Source of the DNA: Rhipicephalus microplus
Lineage: Eukaryota; Arthropoda; Arachnida; Ixodida; Ixodidae
DNA: 64,000 nt
NCBI RefSeq assembly: GCF_043290135.1
Contig: NC_134705.1
Coordinates: forward strand, 43,713,271 to 43,777,270
Reading direction: 5' to 3'
The notes beneath the pieces were generated by a model, which was not told the DNA's origin, searched no databases, and was given only the letters and a program-made list of their open reading frames with translations. A program made the position numbers and the translations under genes. This document shows, piece after piece, positions 10,576 through 19,770 of the stretch. Positions within the stretch are counted from its first letter, which is position 1; every line of letters starts with the position of its first letter.

Positions 10576-11966
10576 CTAGTTTCCCGGCGGCGGAGAAGAA
10601 CGACGCAGAGGAGACGGCGAGCGACGAAAACGGTTGGATGGTGGTGTCAAACTCCGCTCGGATGCTGGCGAATCACTGCGTCTGGTCTCGCGCGAAAAAC
10701 GAACCCTTGGAAACAAGTCGGTTGTCCGCAGGTCATATGAAGCACCGGTTCTTGGTGGCGAAGACATGGCTGGTGTCCTTCGTGATTGGCGGCGTTGTCG
10801 GCGGCAATACCGAGCAATATGCCCTCTGAAATCACAGTTGTAGCACACGGGAGGGTCACGGTTTATACTATATTCAATGGGATGAATCCTGGGCCGCTGC
10901 TGTCGGCGAGGAAGTTCGTTATCACGCGAAGAACGGGTTTCTGCCACTCTCTGGAATTCATTGTATTCGTAGTAGGGTTGGTCGTAGGGTTGGTGCTGTC
11001 CTTGCTGCATCGGGGCGTAGTCCGGCTGAGAGCCCTGAGTATAAGAATGTGGCTGTGTTCGTCATGATCGTGCGTCATAGACAGGGCCTCTATCGTATAG
11101 ACGTGGCTGTGTTCGTCATGATCGTGCGTCATAGACAGGGCCTCTATCGTATAGACGTGGCTGATACTGAGGTGTGGCATCAGAATTCTCAAAGCCCTCC
11201 GCCACTCGGTGCGAGGAGAATGAAGCAACGTTTCGCTCGAACTCTGGCGGCTGATAGGGGGGATGAGTGCTTGGGCGGTTTGCCACTTGCGCGTTCAGGC
11301 CGAGTTCTTCACGTACTATCTGCCGGATTGTTGTTGCAAGATCAAGCGCCTGGTTGCTGTCTATGCTCGCTATGGTCGTCACATTGGGTAGCCTGCCGAA
11401 CTTTGCGTTATGCGCCTCGTCTTTAGTTGCTCAAAATTGCGGCAATGACGAATGACATCGGTGACAGATGTCAAGGTGTCTTTCGCGATGAGGAAACTGT
11501 AAACATCCTCGGCGATTCCTTTTAGAATGTGCCCGACTTTGTCTTCCTCAGACATTCCGGAGCCAATGGTTCTACATAGCTTGATGACTTCCTCAATGTA
11601 GGTCGTGCAAGTTTCACCTGGCACTTGAGCGCGTTGCATTAGCGTCTGTTCTGCTCTTTTCTTTATCGTTGTTGGGTCACCGAAACGCTCTTTGATTTCA
11701 GAAACAAATCTGTCCCACGTCGTTAGCGTTTCCTCCCGATTCTCGTACCACATTAATGCAGTATCCGTCAGAAAGAACGCGACGTACAAAAGCTGAGAAG
11801 CGGCATCCCATCTGTTAGCGGCGCTCACCCGTTTGTAATGGATGAGCCAAGCTTCGACGTCTTCAACTGGTCTGCCGGCAAAGGGACGAGCATCTCTCAG
11901 TTGTGGAGCCGAACTGGTCGGTGCAGAAGTCGAGAGGGGTCGATGTTCATTTGCGTTGTGGGACAT
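10576..11966 (-). pseudogene. Element A gag (capsid and nucleocapsid)
   Basis: Capsid part in 11379-11966 ('FAGRPVEDVEAWLIHYKR', 'ALMWYENREETLTTWDRF', 'KERFGDPTTIKKRAEQTL'). A frameshift near 11420 leads into the distal frame (10576-11382), whose nucleocapsid carries one CCHC knuckle, 'CYNCDFRGHIARYC', followed by an Arg/Ser/Pro-rich basic tail. The frame upstream of 11966 stays open into the LTR, so the true start is unclear. The distal frame is crossed by two TGA stops within a 54-bp tandem duplication. The gag forms the particle that packages element RNA. Confidence 0.85.
11049..11156. repeat. 54-bp tandem duplication in element A gag
   Basis: A 54-bp unit starting 'gtggctgtgttcgtcatgat' at 11049 repeats at 11103 without mismatch; a third partial start follows at 11157. 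It is a multiple of three. Each copy contains the same in-frame TGA on the minus strand, so the stop existed before the duplication. Confidence 0.9.
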
Positions 11967-12057
11967 GTCCAGACCAGATGGATTCGGTGGAAGTCCAGCA
12001 ATGCGACGGCTCCGTCGAAGAACTTGCGGTTCACCTTCCGTCTTCGGGTGTCGATTA

Positions 12058-12073
12058 CCCAGCACGTCCACCA
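12058..12073 (-). promoter_or_regulatory. Primer-binding site of element A
   Basis: On the minus strand TGGTGGACGTGCTGGG starts four bases after the 5' LTR. Elements D and F have nearly the same site, so these lineages prime from the same or similar tRNA 3' end. Confidence 0.7.
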
Positions 12074-12077
12074 CAAC

Positions 12078-12213
12078 TGTAACAGCGAGCTGTGATAAGA
12101 TGGTTTTATTTACAGGAGGTGAACGATGGTCGTTTGTGGCAGCACACTGCGATCGTGCCAAGACTCTTCGTCTTCCTCTGCTTCTCTTCCCTACCTTTTT
12201 CTAGTCTGTTGCA
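12078..12213 (-). repeat. Element A 5' LTR
   Basis: 136 bp; matches 6885-7020. Followed by ATAT (12214-12217), the right TSD copy. Confidence 0.93.
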
Positions 12214-12855
12214 ATATGAAACAGTCTCGGCTGAAAACAGGATATTGTGTTGGTTGGAGAGACGCTGGAAGTTGTGAAAAACAATATGTCTACTTAGGAC
12301 GTTTAGTAACCACGAAGCCTAACCTTGAGAGCGAAATCACCAGAAAACTAAGGATGGGGATGATCACATTTTATAATCATTCTCAAATCATATTGGTAAT
12401 CTACCATAAACCTTGAAGATGAAGGTATATAACAGCTGCGTCTTGCCGGTACTTATCTATGGAGGCGAGACCTGGGGGCTTACAAAGAGGATTCAGCCTA
12501 AATTGAGGATGACGCAGCGAGCGATGGAAAGAAAAAAGATAGGTGTAACGTTGAGAGACAAGAAGAGAGCAGAGTAGGTTAGAAAATGAATCGCCGTTAG
12601 ATATAAAGAAAACGAAATGACGTGATAGCAGCTGGTCAGTAAGAGTAACTGTCTGTATTCCCGGGGAAGGCAAACGTGAGGGGGAGACAGAAAATTAGGT
12701 GGCCGATGAGATTAAAAAGTTCGCGAGTATAACGTGGCAGCAAAAAGAACAAGACCGGTTTGATAGGTGAATCATGGGAGAGGCGTTTGCCCTGCAGAGG
12801 GCGTTGTCACGCTGATGATGATGATCATGATGATGACGACGACGACGATACTATT
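12214..12855 (+). pseudogene. RTE-like LINE, part 2 (after gypsy A) with 3' tail
   Basis: Continues the LINE interrupted at 6884. The plus strand reads in broken frames 'EYVYLGRLVTTKPNLESEI' style sequence (consensus YLG), 'VYNSCVLPVLIYGGETWGLT' (the conserved YG.E.W motif) and a decayed basic C-terminus. It ends in a short TGA/GAC-rich microsatellite (12820-12850), the kind of 3' tail that RTE-type elements carry. Several stops and frame changes make it non-functional. Confidence 0.75.
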
Positions 12856-12859
12856 GCAA

Positions 12860-13220
12860 TTAACCATGGCCATCGCCTCCTAGAAAAACTACGCCTGCTT
12901 CGTCGCTCTCTTTTTAATTGAAAGCTTCCTGCCAGCACAAAATTTCGGAGGTCATGCCTCCTGCCACGTGTTGCGACTGTCCGCCGCGTGGTACCAGTCA
13001 CCTCCATATCGCTCGGTCACGTGACACTACCGTACCGCTCTGTGAAGTGACATCACAGCTGCTCAGAGGCAACTGTGAGAGCATTTCTGTGTTCGCAGGG
13101 GACGACCGCCAAAGGCGTTCGCCTTCGTACCGGAAGGGAAGGGTAAAATTCGAGGTATGGCGGCACGTTCGTGGCTCACGTTCCAGGCATAATTTTTCTA
13201 GGAGGCATTGTCGTGGCGTA
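12860..13220. mobile_element. MITE candidate with imperfect terminal inverted repeats
   Basis: 12871-12897 and 13184-13210 are inverted copies (27 bp, about five mismatches; shared core CCTCCTAGAAAAA). Weaker similarity extends outward. The inside is GC-richer than the flanks and has no coding motif. A clear TSD was not found, so the exact ends and the superfamily are open. Confidence 0.5.
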
Positions 13221-14039
13221 ACTCGTTTAGGAGCGTATCTTTAGCGCAGTGAATTCGTACCAGCAAGCTCACTCTAGCACACAACTTACTATATTTTGGG
13301 GCTACCAGACATTCAGACATAGACTACAATGAGTTTTTGACTGAGGTTCGTAGGCCCTCACACTGGCAGCATGGGTATTAAGCGGTGAACGTGTTTTGCG
13401 GAACTATAGAGCACAAAGATTTAGTTGGCACAAGAGATCGTGTTGTTTATGTTATGTTCTATGAGGTATAAATATGGAACTAACATACAACTTCTGATAT
13501 GAAACACTAGGAGATGGCCCAGAGTAGAATATATTTCACAGATCTAGGTCACATTCGGTGATAACAGCATATGTATACGAGTGCTTTTATGAAATATTTG
13601 TTACAGGACCTTTACGCTTGTCGAATAGTTTGCCTTGAGCACTTTCCAAGACCCTGTAGCCAAAGTATGCCCCAGCAACATCATATTCTCCCTCCCCCGA
13701 CTCAAGCTGCAAACAATTCATGCTTCGTTGAAGTGGAAGCTTTTGCGACATGACCAGATTTTGAATAATTTAGCTGAATAATCTTTGATATAAACGTTAC
13801 AGCGTTAAGGCCTAATTTCTTATGACCCTTCGCGTTCGACGGACAATAAACCTCTCAAATACCAGCAATGCGCCTATTTTAATCTATCATTTTCGTAAGG
13901 ATTACAATTCACGCTTATGGCCACTAAAGCTATCTGAGTCGTAACTGGGTGCCGTTTAGATTAAAAGCTAGAATCATTGCGTTCCATAATTCCTCATTGG
14001 CGATCATTTCTTGTTGTTTTTAGGAATAGAGCTCCTAAC
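13221..14039. other. No gene seen
   Basis: AT-rich sequence; no recognisable repeats or exons. Confidence 0.35.
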
Positions 14040-14399
14040 GTTGTGGCTCAGTCCCTCATCCGATGTAGCCACCCCACACTTCTCATTATGTTCACTAGAT
14101 GGCGCTGTGCTGTTGAAGTACGTAAAGGGCTTCACCTTAGAGTTCGGGATGATGGCGCAGAGTTTTTCAAAGCACCGGGGTTTAGGGACAAGGAGGGAAA
14201 ACTCGACTGTAAGCGGGTAGAATTAACTAGAAGAAGGTTATCTGATTGGTGGCGAAATTCTATGCACGAGTAAAAATCAAATCTTTCACTTCAAAGTACC
14301 AGTCCTCAACTTCACTATTTAAAAAAAAGATATATCAAGTGGTTAGTTAACTATTAGGCTAGGTGGCGTTAGCCGCCACCCGATCTAAAGGGTAGAGCC
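14040..14399 (+). pseudogene. Non-LTR LINE C-terminal fragment with 3' end
   Basis: The frame at 13977-14273 ends in 'GFRDKEGKLDCKRVELTRRR' followed by 'LSDWW' and a stop, resembling the last residues of ORF2 in another LINE fragment nearby (14846-14986). The following 120 bp include 'taggctaggtggcgttagcc' and 'gatctaaagggtagagccgc' and then run into a (CATC)n tail, consistent with a LINE 3' UTR. Clade not determined. Confidence 0.55.
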
Positions 14400-14535
14400 G
14401 CATCCATCCATCCATCCACCCATCCACCCATCTATTCATCCATCCATCCATCCATCCATCTGTCCGTCCGTCCGTCCGTCCGTCCATCCGTCCGTCCATC
14501 CGTCCATCCATCCGTCCGTCCATCCATCCACGTTC
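14400..14535. repeat. (CATC)n / (CCGT)n microsatellite
   Basis: Tandem tetranucleotides, first CATC/CACC then CCGT mixed with CCAT. Directly follows the LINE 3' end, so it is probably a LINE tail that expanded. Confidence 0.9.
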
Positions 14536-14547
14536 TTGCAGTACGTA

Positions 14548-14986
14548 CGGGTTGCCTTAGAATGCGTAGTCATAAAGCAAGATTCAATAAAGAAGAATTA
14601 CAATGTACGTGGCGTGGGAGAGCTAAGGAAACGACTGAACATCTGCAGATAGAATTTGGTGATATCGACCCATGGAGGCGGAAATGTTGTAGGCCCGTGT
14701 GCTGAGATTTGGGTGCATGTTAAGGAACACCAGGTGGTCGAAATTTCAGGAGCCCTCCACTACGGCGTCTCTCATATTCATATGGTGGTTTTGGGACGTT
14801 AAACCCCACATATCAATCAATCAATCAATTGGTGATATCGACCCAAGTATGCGTGTGGGTACAAGCCTGCATGAGGCCTTGGGTTTGAGGGACGACCATG
14901 GAAAGCTGAACACGTCTGCGATAGGAACAAGTGAGAGACTGTTAAAGTATTGGGGGCAGAAAAGTAGAGATAAAGGGCAAAAATAG
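14548..14986 (+). pseudogene. Non-LTR LINE C-terminal fragment split by a SINE
   Basis: Before the SINE (14550-14672) the plus frame reads a basic stretch and '[14 protein letters not shown]', fitting the ETTEH-L-x-x-C region near the end of many LINE ORF2 proteins. After it (14829-14986) it continues 'PSMRVGTSLHEALGLRDDHG' and stops 30 codons on. Removing the SINE and one TSD copy leaves a continuous frame. The sequence is related to the fragment at 14040-14399. Confidence 0.6.
14673..14828 (+). mobile_element. SINE (Ruka-like), 5'-truncated, perfect 17-bp TSD
   Basis: Body and 3' end of the SINE ('ggcccgtgtgctgagatttg' to 'ttaaaccccacat', then (ATCA)n). The direct repeat TTGGTGATATCGACCCA flanks it at 14656-14672 and 14829-14845. 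The tRNA-like head is absent, as in a target-primed 5'-truncated insertion. Confidence 0.92.
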
Positions 14987-16229
14987 TGAAAAATGAGGTA
15001 ATTCTGCCTCATGAGGCAAGAAAATGCCACATGAATTTATATTTTTTGTTATAGTAACTTCGACTTTTTCAAACTAAATAAGGAATTGGGCCAATATAAA
15101 AAAAGTTTTTGATTTTTTTTTCTTGTGAGCTTGGTGACACACATGTCACCACCGTGTTTTAAAGGGGACGCTGCAGGACCAATGCATTCTTTCACGTGAA
15201 GTGATCACTAGTAAACTACAAAAGCCACACAAACTATTCTGAAAGTTGTGTCTAGATGTCATGGAGGCGCGCGTTGCGTATAGTTTAGTTTTATAGGAGT
15301 CTTATAGGGTGGCGGACGGACGGGCAGGCGGACGGACGGATGGACAGGCTGACGGACAGGCAGACAATGACTTATTGTCTCCTATATATGCTCTTTCTTT
15401 TTCCAAATAAATTTCAGTTAAGTGTTCAGCACTGTGTCCCTTCTTTGTCCGCTTCTAGCCCGTTACGCTGTAAGATATTCCACGATAAACATCTCTAGAG
15501 TAAGTGCTTTGTAGCTGATGCCGGCACTATCTCTTACATGTAGTCTTGTGTCAAGCACTTAAAACTTAATATATAATAATCTGTAATGCTCACAAACGTT
15601 AAAACCTGACCAACAAGATTACTCGATGGATGGTACCACATTATTCTGGCTTGGGAAGTCTGAGTAATTAAGATGTGCTTAAAGCCTTGCTGCTTGTATC
15701 AAGCAGTGAGCATATATATCTTCAGACGAACAAAACAAAATTGAACAATGACATAGAATTTAACAAAAATCTGTCTAACATCCTATTTAAAGTGCCGTCA
15801 TTCTCCACTGACCATAATTCACAATTCCGCTTCAGGACTAAACCATTTCATTTTCATTTTATTTTGACAAACGTCCCGGTTTCTTTGGATGTGTACCTGT
15901 GTTATTTGATGAACGCGCTATTGTTCTGAGCTGTCGACACAGCGACCTATGTGATCACGCGGTGACGACGCTCTCAAATTTTGCTGAAAATTATACTGTA
16001 CCTTCCTGTGTGTGTTTGAATCGTGAAAGGACATGAAATTACCATGGCCTGTTTTCATCGTGAATACCTTTCGCTCCCCCGAGTCGTTAAATATGGCTTT
16101 CACCTCAAGACTGAAAACTTAAGAGTGCGCCGTATACAGTGCGCTCTTAACTTTTTTTTTCCCGCTTGTGTTGAATTATCACCGACTTGTAAATGTGTTA
16201 TGCAAGACGCACCCCCGACCACGACTTAC
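14987..16229. other. No gene seen; short GGAC microsatellite
   Basis: 15308-15365 is a degenerate (GGAC/CAGG)n run. The rest is AT-rich with no coding signal recognised. Confidence 0.4.
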
Positions 16230-16330
16230 CTTCAGAGCTCAGAATGAAAACGATAACAATTGTGAACACGAGCACACCTCCGAAGAATGTCATGGTTGTC
16301 AAGATGGACCACCGGTCCCATGGATGCGGC
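16230..16330 (-). CDS. Candidate host exon encoding a transmembrane segment
   Basis: On the minus strand, a pyrimidine-rich stretch ending gggcAG (16331-16332 on plus) precedes a 101-bp open segment, which is followed by a strong donor GTAAGT (16224-16229). It starts and ends in the same phase (one spare base on each side) and encodes 33 residues. These begin PHPWDRWSILTT and continue into about 20 hydrophobic residues (FFGGVLVFTIVIVFIL) ending SSE. The short polar lead and single hydrophobic stretch would suit the membrane anchor of a type II membrane protein, but no family can be named. It is not part of any recognised repeat; the Penelope copy begins about 100 bp away. No neighbouring exon of the same gene was found in the window. 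Alternative: a chance open segment with splice-like edges. Confidence 0.4.
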
Positions 16331-16429
16331 CTGCCCAGATATCGAGAGAAATCATTGCGTTAGCCGAATCACACCACATTGTGGTGCAGAAGCATAAGTG
16401 ATGTTGCTTCATTGTTTGAAAGCTTTAGT

Positions 16430-17290
16430 ACCGTTATATGCAGATCACCGTGTAATATTTTACAGCGCAACGGGTTAAATACAGACTGAAAAGAAATAGC
16501 ACTGAACTCACAACTGAAATTTATTTGGAAAAGCAAAGAACACATATGGAAAACACATATATGAAAACTGTGTACACGTGCACATATGTTGCAACACAAC
16601 ATGATTCATGTCTTGTCTAGCAGGTATAGTTATATTCTTCATCTAGAAAAGTGATCAATCTATTACTTATGCACTCCTTGGGAAAACGCTTTGGTTATCT
16701 CACGCGAGCGCTGATCAACATATTTATATCGGATAGATATTTTCTGCAAGTGGGGCGCCTACTGCAATGAGCTGCCAAATGAGACGTGACTGCAACACCT
16801 GCAAGTGTCAGCTCAAGCTCTCGTAAGAGCACGTTTATGACACGTCCCGCTTGGCTTACGTATTCGACGCCGCGAGACAGTGTAATGGCATAAACAACGC
16901 CAGTAGCGCAAAGCGCATATTTGCAGACATGGTTTGAGGCACACTTGTTTCCTTTACCTGGCTGCTGATACGATGCTCTATCCACCAAAAAGCACACACA
17001 ATAGCCACTTTATTAAGCGCTGAGAACAACACGTTTACGCCATAACAAGCACCAACTTTTTTCAAACCATTCGTGGTTATGTGTATGCACGAGATCACTC
17101 AATGCCTCTTTTTCTTGCAAACTTCTGGCGCACTGGGATCACGGCCATGAATTTTCTTGATCTCTGATATAAGTTTTTCTGACACAGAGCAAATTACATC
17201 ACTTGGAAAGCCAGAAATTGTAAGGTAAGTGGCCTGTGTGCGAAATGCATGCGCCATAAGGCCAGCTTACGTTCCACAGGAACATGAGCG
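16430..17290 (-). pseudogene. Penelope-like element copy 2: GIY-YIG endonuclease region
   Basis: The minus strand reads the 3' half of a Penelope-like element: an 'HGLKKVGACYGVNVLFSA' type stretch (16990-17090), then 'CATGVVYAITLSRGVEYVSQ' where active copies have the GIY-YIG core (Y-x-I-P-L-S-C-G-x-x-Y-V-G-Q-T-G-R), then an 'LREL...SHLAAHC' segment and the 3' UTR down to about 16430. The Gly of YVGQ has become Ser, and frame breaks occur near 16990. Its sequence is the inverted counterpart of 18840-19770. The RT part is missing. Confidence 0.75.
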
Positions 17291-17300
17291 TAAGCTGGCC
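17260..17300. repeat. 12-bp perfect inverted repeat
   Basis: GGCCAGCTTACG (17260-17271) and its reverse complement (17289-17300) around a 17-bp loop, located between the two Penelope copies, near the turning point of their orientation. Confidence 0.7.
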
Positions 17301-17898
17301 CTGGGGCCCAAGTTTTTCTTATATCCGTCTTTGAACCACTTTGACAAAACGGCGATGACGAGGTGTGTTTGGGTTTTCTCGACGAGGGTCACCGTTTGAG
17401 GTTTGTTTCGATCTTCATGGACACCATTGTGAGGACTGAATACAATACACACAACAAAAGCGAAATGAAAAATCTTTAGTAGACCTTCTTCGTCAAGCTA
17501 AGTTGCGTGATTTGGTTGCTGACATGGAAGGTTTCTTTGTAACTATAAATGGCTCTGTGATAAGGTAGCCGCTGCTTTGAAAAAAAAAAGATTCAAGCAT
17601 GTCGATGCAAAAAGCAGGACACTAAAGGAACAGGTTCGTGCCCTGCTACTAACGCTTAATTGGAACACTTAGCAGCAAGTGTAAAGATTGCAAAAAGCAA
17701 GAACTGTCTGTTTTCGTTTCAGTGAAGATGCACAAGGTTTGAATGTCACTAAGAGCGATTGTCTCAGAAAAAAAAACTCTTGGCTATTAAATTTTTCATG
17801 GTAACTTCAAAGAAATTTGGTGAATTTGAAGATTTGGGATCCGTTAAGAATTTCCAACTCAGAATTTGCCATCACACTTCTAAGGAAACAGCCTTCTT

Positions 17899-18082
17899 GA
17901 ATGATATGTGGGGTTTAAGCACCCAAGACTGCCATATGGTTATGAGAAACGCCATAGTGGAGGGCTCCGGAAATTTATACCTCCTGGGGTTCTGCAACGT
18001 GCACCCAAATCTGAGCACACGGGCCTACAGCGCTTTGGCCTCCAACAAAAATGCAGCTGCCGCCACCGGCATTCGTTCCCAG
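17899..18082 (-). mobile_element. SINE (Ruka-like) in Penelope copy 1
   Basis: Minus orientation; body with 'ggcccgtgtgctcagatttg' and 'ggagccctccactatggcg', head decayed. CAGCCTTCTT flanks it (17889-17898, 18083-18092), a 10-bp TSD. Confidence 0.85.
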
Positions 18083-19116
18083 CAGCCTTCTTTGTACCGC
18101 TAGGCTTTCAGTACAGTCGTAGAAAATTTGTATTGTTATTTGCCCCAATGTGAAGTATTGAAGTGTTCAAGAGCAGTGCATAAAAGAGGATAACGATGAC
18201 GATGAGTAGCTGTTGCAGAGTCAGTGTGACATCTCTGTTGAGTCGTTTCTATAGCTCGAGTAGGTTTTGCATCATGTGTAGCACTTCTAATTAGGAATAA
18301 ATTTCTTGGGTTAATAGACAAGCAGCTGCAAAAGCATTTGATTGGCTTAGAGTCACACTTTGTTAGATATGTTGATGACTACATATAGCTGTACTGGGCT
18401 CTAATATTTGGTCTGCATCGGGTGTTAATATTATGAAGGTTTTGAGGAATATGGTATGACTCTGCATTTCACTTTGGCGCTGCCACAGAACGATGGGCTA
18501 CCGTTCCTCAATTTAAGAGGCTCTCGTCAAGGATCATGTTTCTTGGCAATACCAACCTGGATTTGTAAATACAATCTTTAATTTTAATTCTGGCCACTCA
18601 AAAACCGTAAAGAGAGATATTGCGTCAACTGTGCTGAGTGCCGCTCTTCAGAAGTCATGTGAGCTCCTTAGGACGCATGCACTTGATACGCAGGTTGCTA
18701 TCTAGCAAGTACTGGCTTTCCGAGTGACCGTTGTTTTCCTCGTGTACAAACAATTTGTATCAAAGCTCAAGAAGTTTTGTCGCCGGGATCCCAGTGCCCC
18801 GAAAGTTAGCAAGAAAAAGAGTCATTCAGTGAACCCATACATACAAAAAGCCCCGCATGGTTTGAAAAACAATGATGCTCGTTATGGAGCAAACATACAG
18901 TTTTTAGTGCATAATACAGTAGGCCTTGTGTGTGCTTTTGTGGATAGAGCGTTGTGTCAGCATTCAGGCAAAAGGAAACAAATTTGTCTCCAATCATGCC
19001 TACAGATATGCGTATTGCTATACTGGCGTGTTTTGTGCTATTCCACTGTCTTCCACTTCTTTGTGCTATTCCACTGTCTTGCGCCTGCGAATACGTAGAC
19101 CAGATGGGTAGTTGCA

Positions 19117-19360
19117 CCCCGCCGCGGTGGTTTTGGTGGTTTAGTGGCGAAGGTACTCGGCTGCTGACCCGCAGGTCACGGGATCGAATCCCGGCTGCAG
19201 CGACTGCATTTCCGATGGAGGTGGAAACATTGTAGGCCCGTGTGCTCTGATCTGGGCGATGTTAAAGAATCCCAGGTGGTCAAAATTTCCGGAGCCCTCC
19301 ACTACGGCGTCTCTCATAACCATGCGGTGGTTTCGGGACGTTAAACCCCGCATATCAACC
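19117..19360 (+). mobile_element. SINE (Ruka-like), near full length, in Penelope copy 1
   Basis: Head 'ccccgccgcggtgg', box A-like 'tggtggtttagtggcgaagg', box B 'ggtcacgggatcgaatcccg', conserved body, 3' end 'gttaaaccccgcatatcaa'. It splits the GIY-YIG region. Only a weak GTTGCA flank (19111-19116, 19366-19371) is visible. Confidence 0.9.
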
Positions 19361-19770
19361 TGTTCGTTGCAAAAACATGCTCTTACGAAAGCATGAGATG
19401 ACGCTTTCAGGCACTGCAGTTGCGTCTCATTTGGCAGCTCATTTGCACTGTGTCCCACTTGCGGAAAACAGCTATCGGATATAAACAAGTTGATCAGCGC
19501 ACACGTGAAATAGCCGAAGCCTTTTTACAATATCCAATAAGAAGTGCATAAGCAATCCATGTACCAGTTTTTTAAATGCTGAATATAACTATATCTGTTA
19601 GACAAGACATTAGTCATGTTGTCTTGTAATGTACGTGCACGTGTGCACCGTTTTCATAAATCATTGTTTCCTATTTATGTTCTTTGCCTTTCCAGATAAA
19701 TTTTGGTTATTAGTTCGGCGCTATCACTTTTCTGTCCATATTTAACCTGTTGCGCTGTAAAATACGCTTT

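Larger units (their letters stand above)
6885..12213 (-). mobile_element. Ty3/gypsy element A, complete with LTRs, decayed
   Basis: A 5,329-bp element in minus orientation, with 136-bp LTRs that start TGTAACAG and end CTGTTACA/CTGTTGCA, flanked by ATAT (6881-6884 and 12214-12217). Order from its 5' end (right side): LTR, PBS, gag, PR, RT, RNase H, INT, PPT, LTR. No envelope frame is seen. It inserted into the RTE-like LINE. The pol frame holds several stops and two frameshifts, so it is non-functional. The two LTRs differ at about four positions, pointing to a moderately recent insertion. Confidence 0.92.
17465..19770 (+). pseudogene. Penelope-like element copy 1: RT plus GIY-YIG, interrupted by two SINEs
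   Basis: Read across frames, the plus strand gives an N-terminal RT part (17540-17890), a SINE, then 'HFVRYVDDY' (18350-18376, the RT active site), 'LPFLNLRGSRQGSC', and a 'HSKTVKRDIAST' stretch (18596-18630) typical of Penelope-like RT. The GIY-YIG region follows at 18850-19110 ('HGLKNNDARYGANIQF', then 'CAIPLSCACEYVDQMG') and is cut by a second SINE before its end resumes at 19361. There are many stops. Penelope-like elements encode RT and endonuclease in one protein without LTR-type integrase. Confidence 0.78.

Noticed and set aside
19117..19200. tRNA gene at the head of the SINE
   Set aside because: A/B boxes are present, but the segment is the head of a repeated ~240-bp SINE and not a free-standing tRNA.
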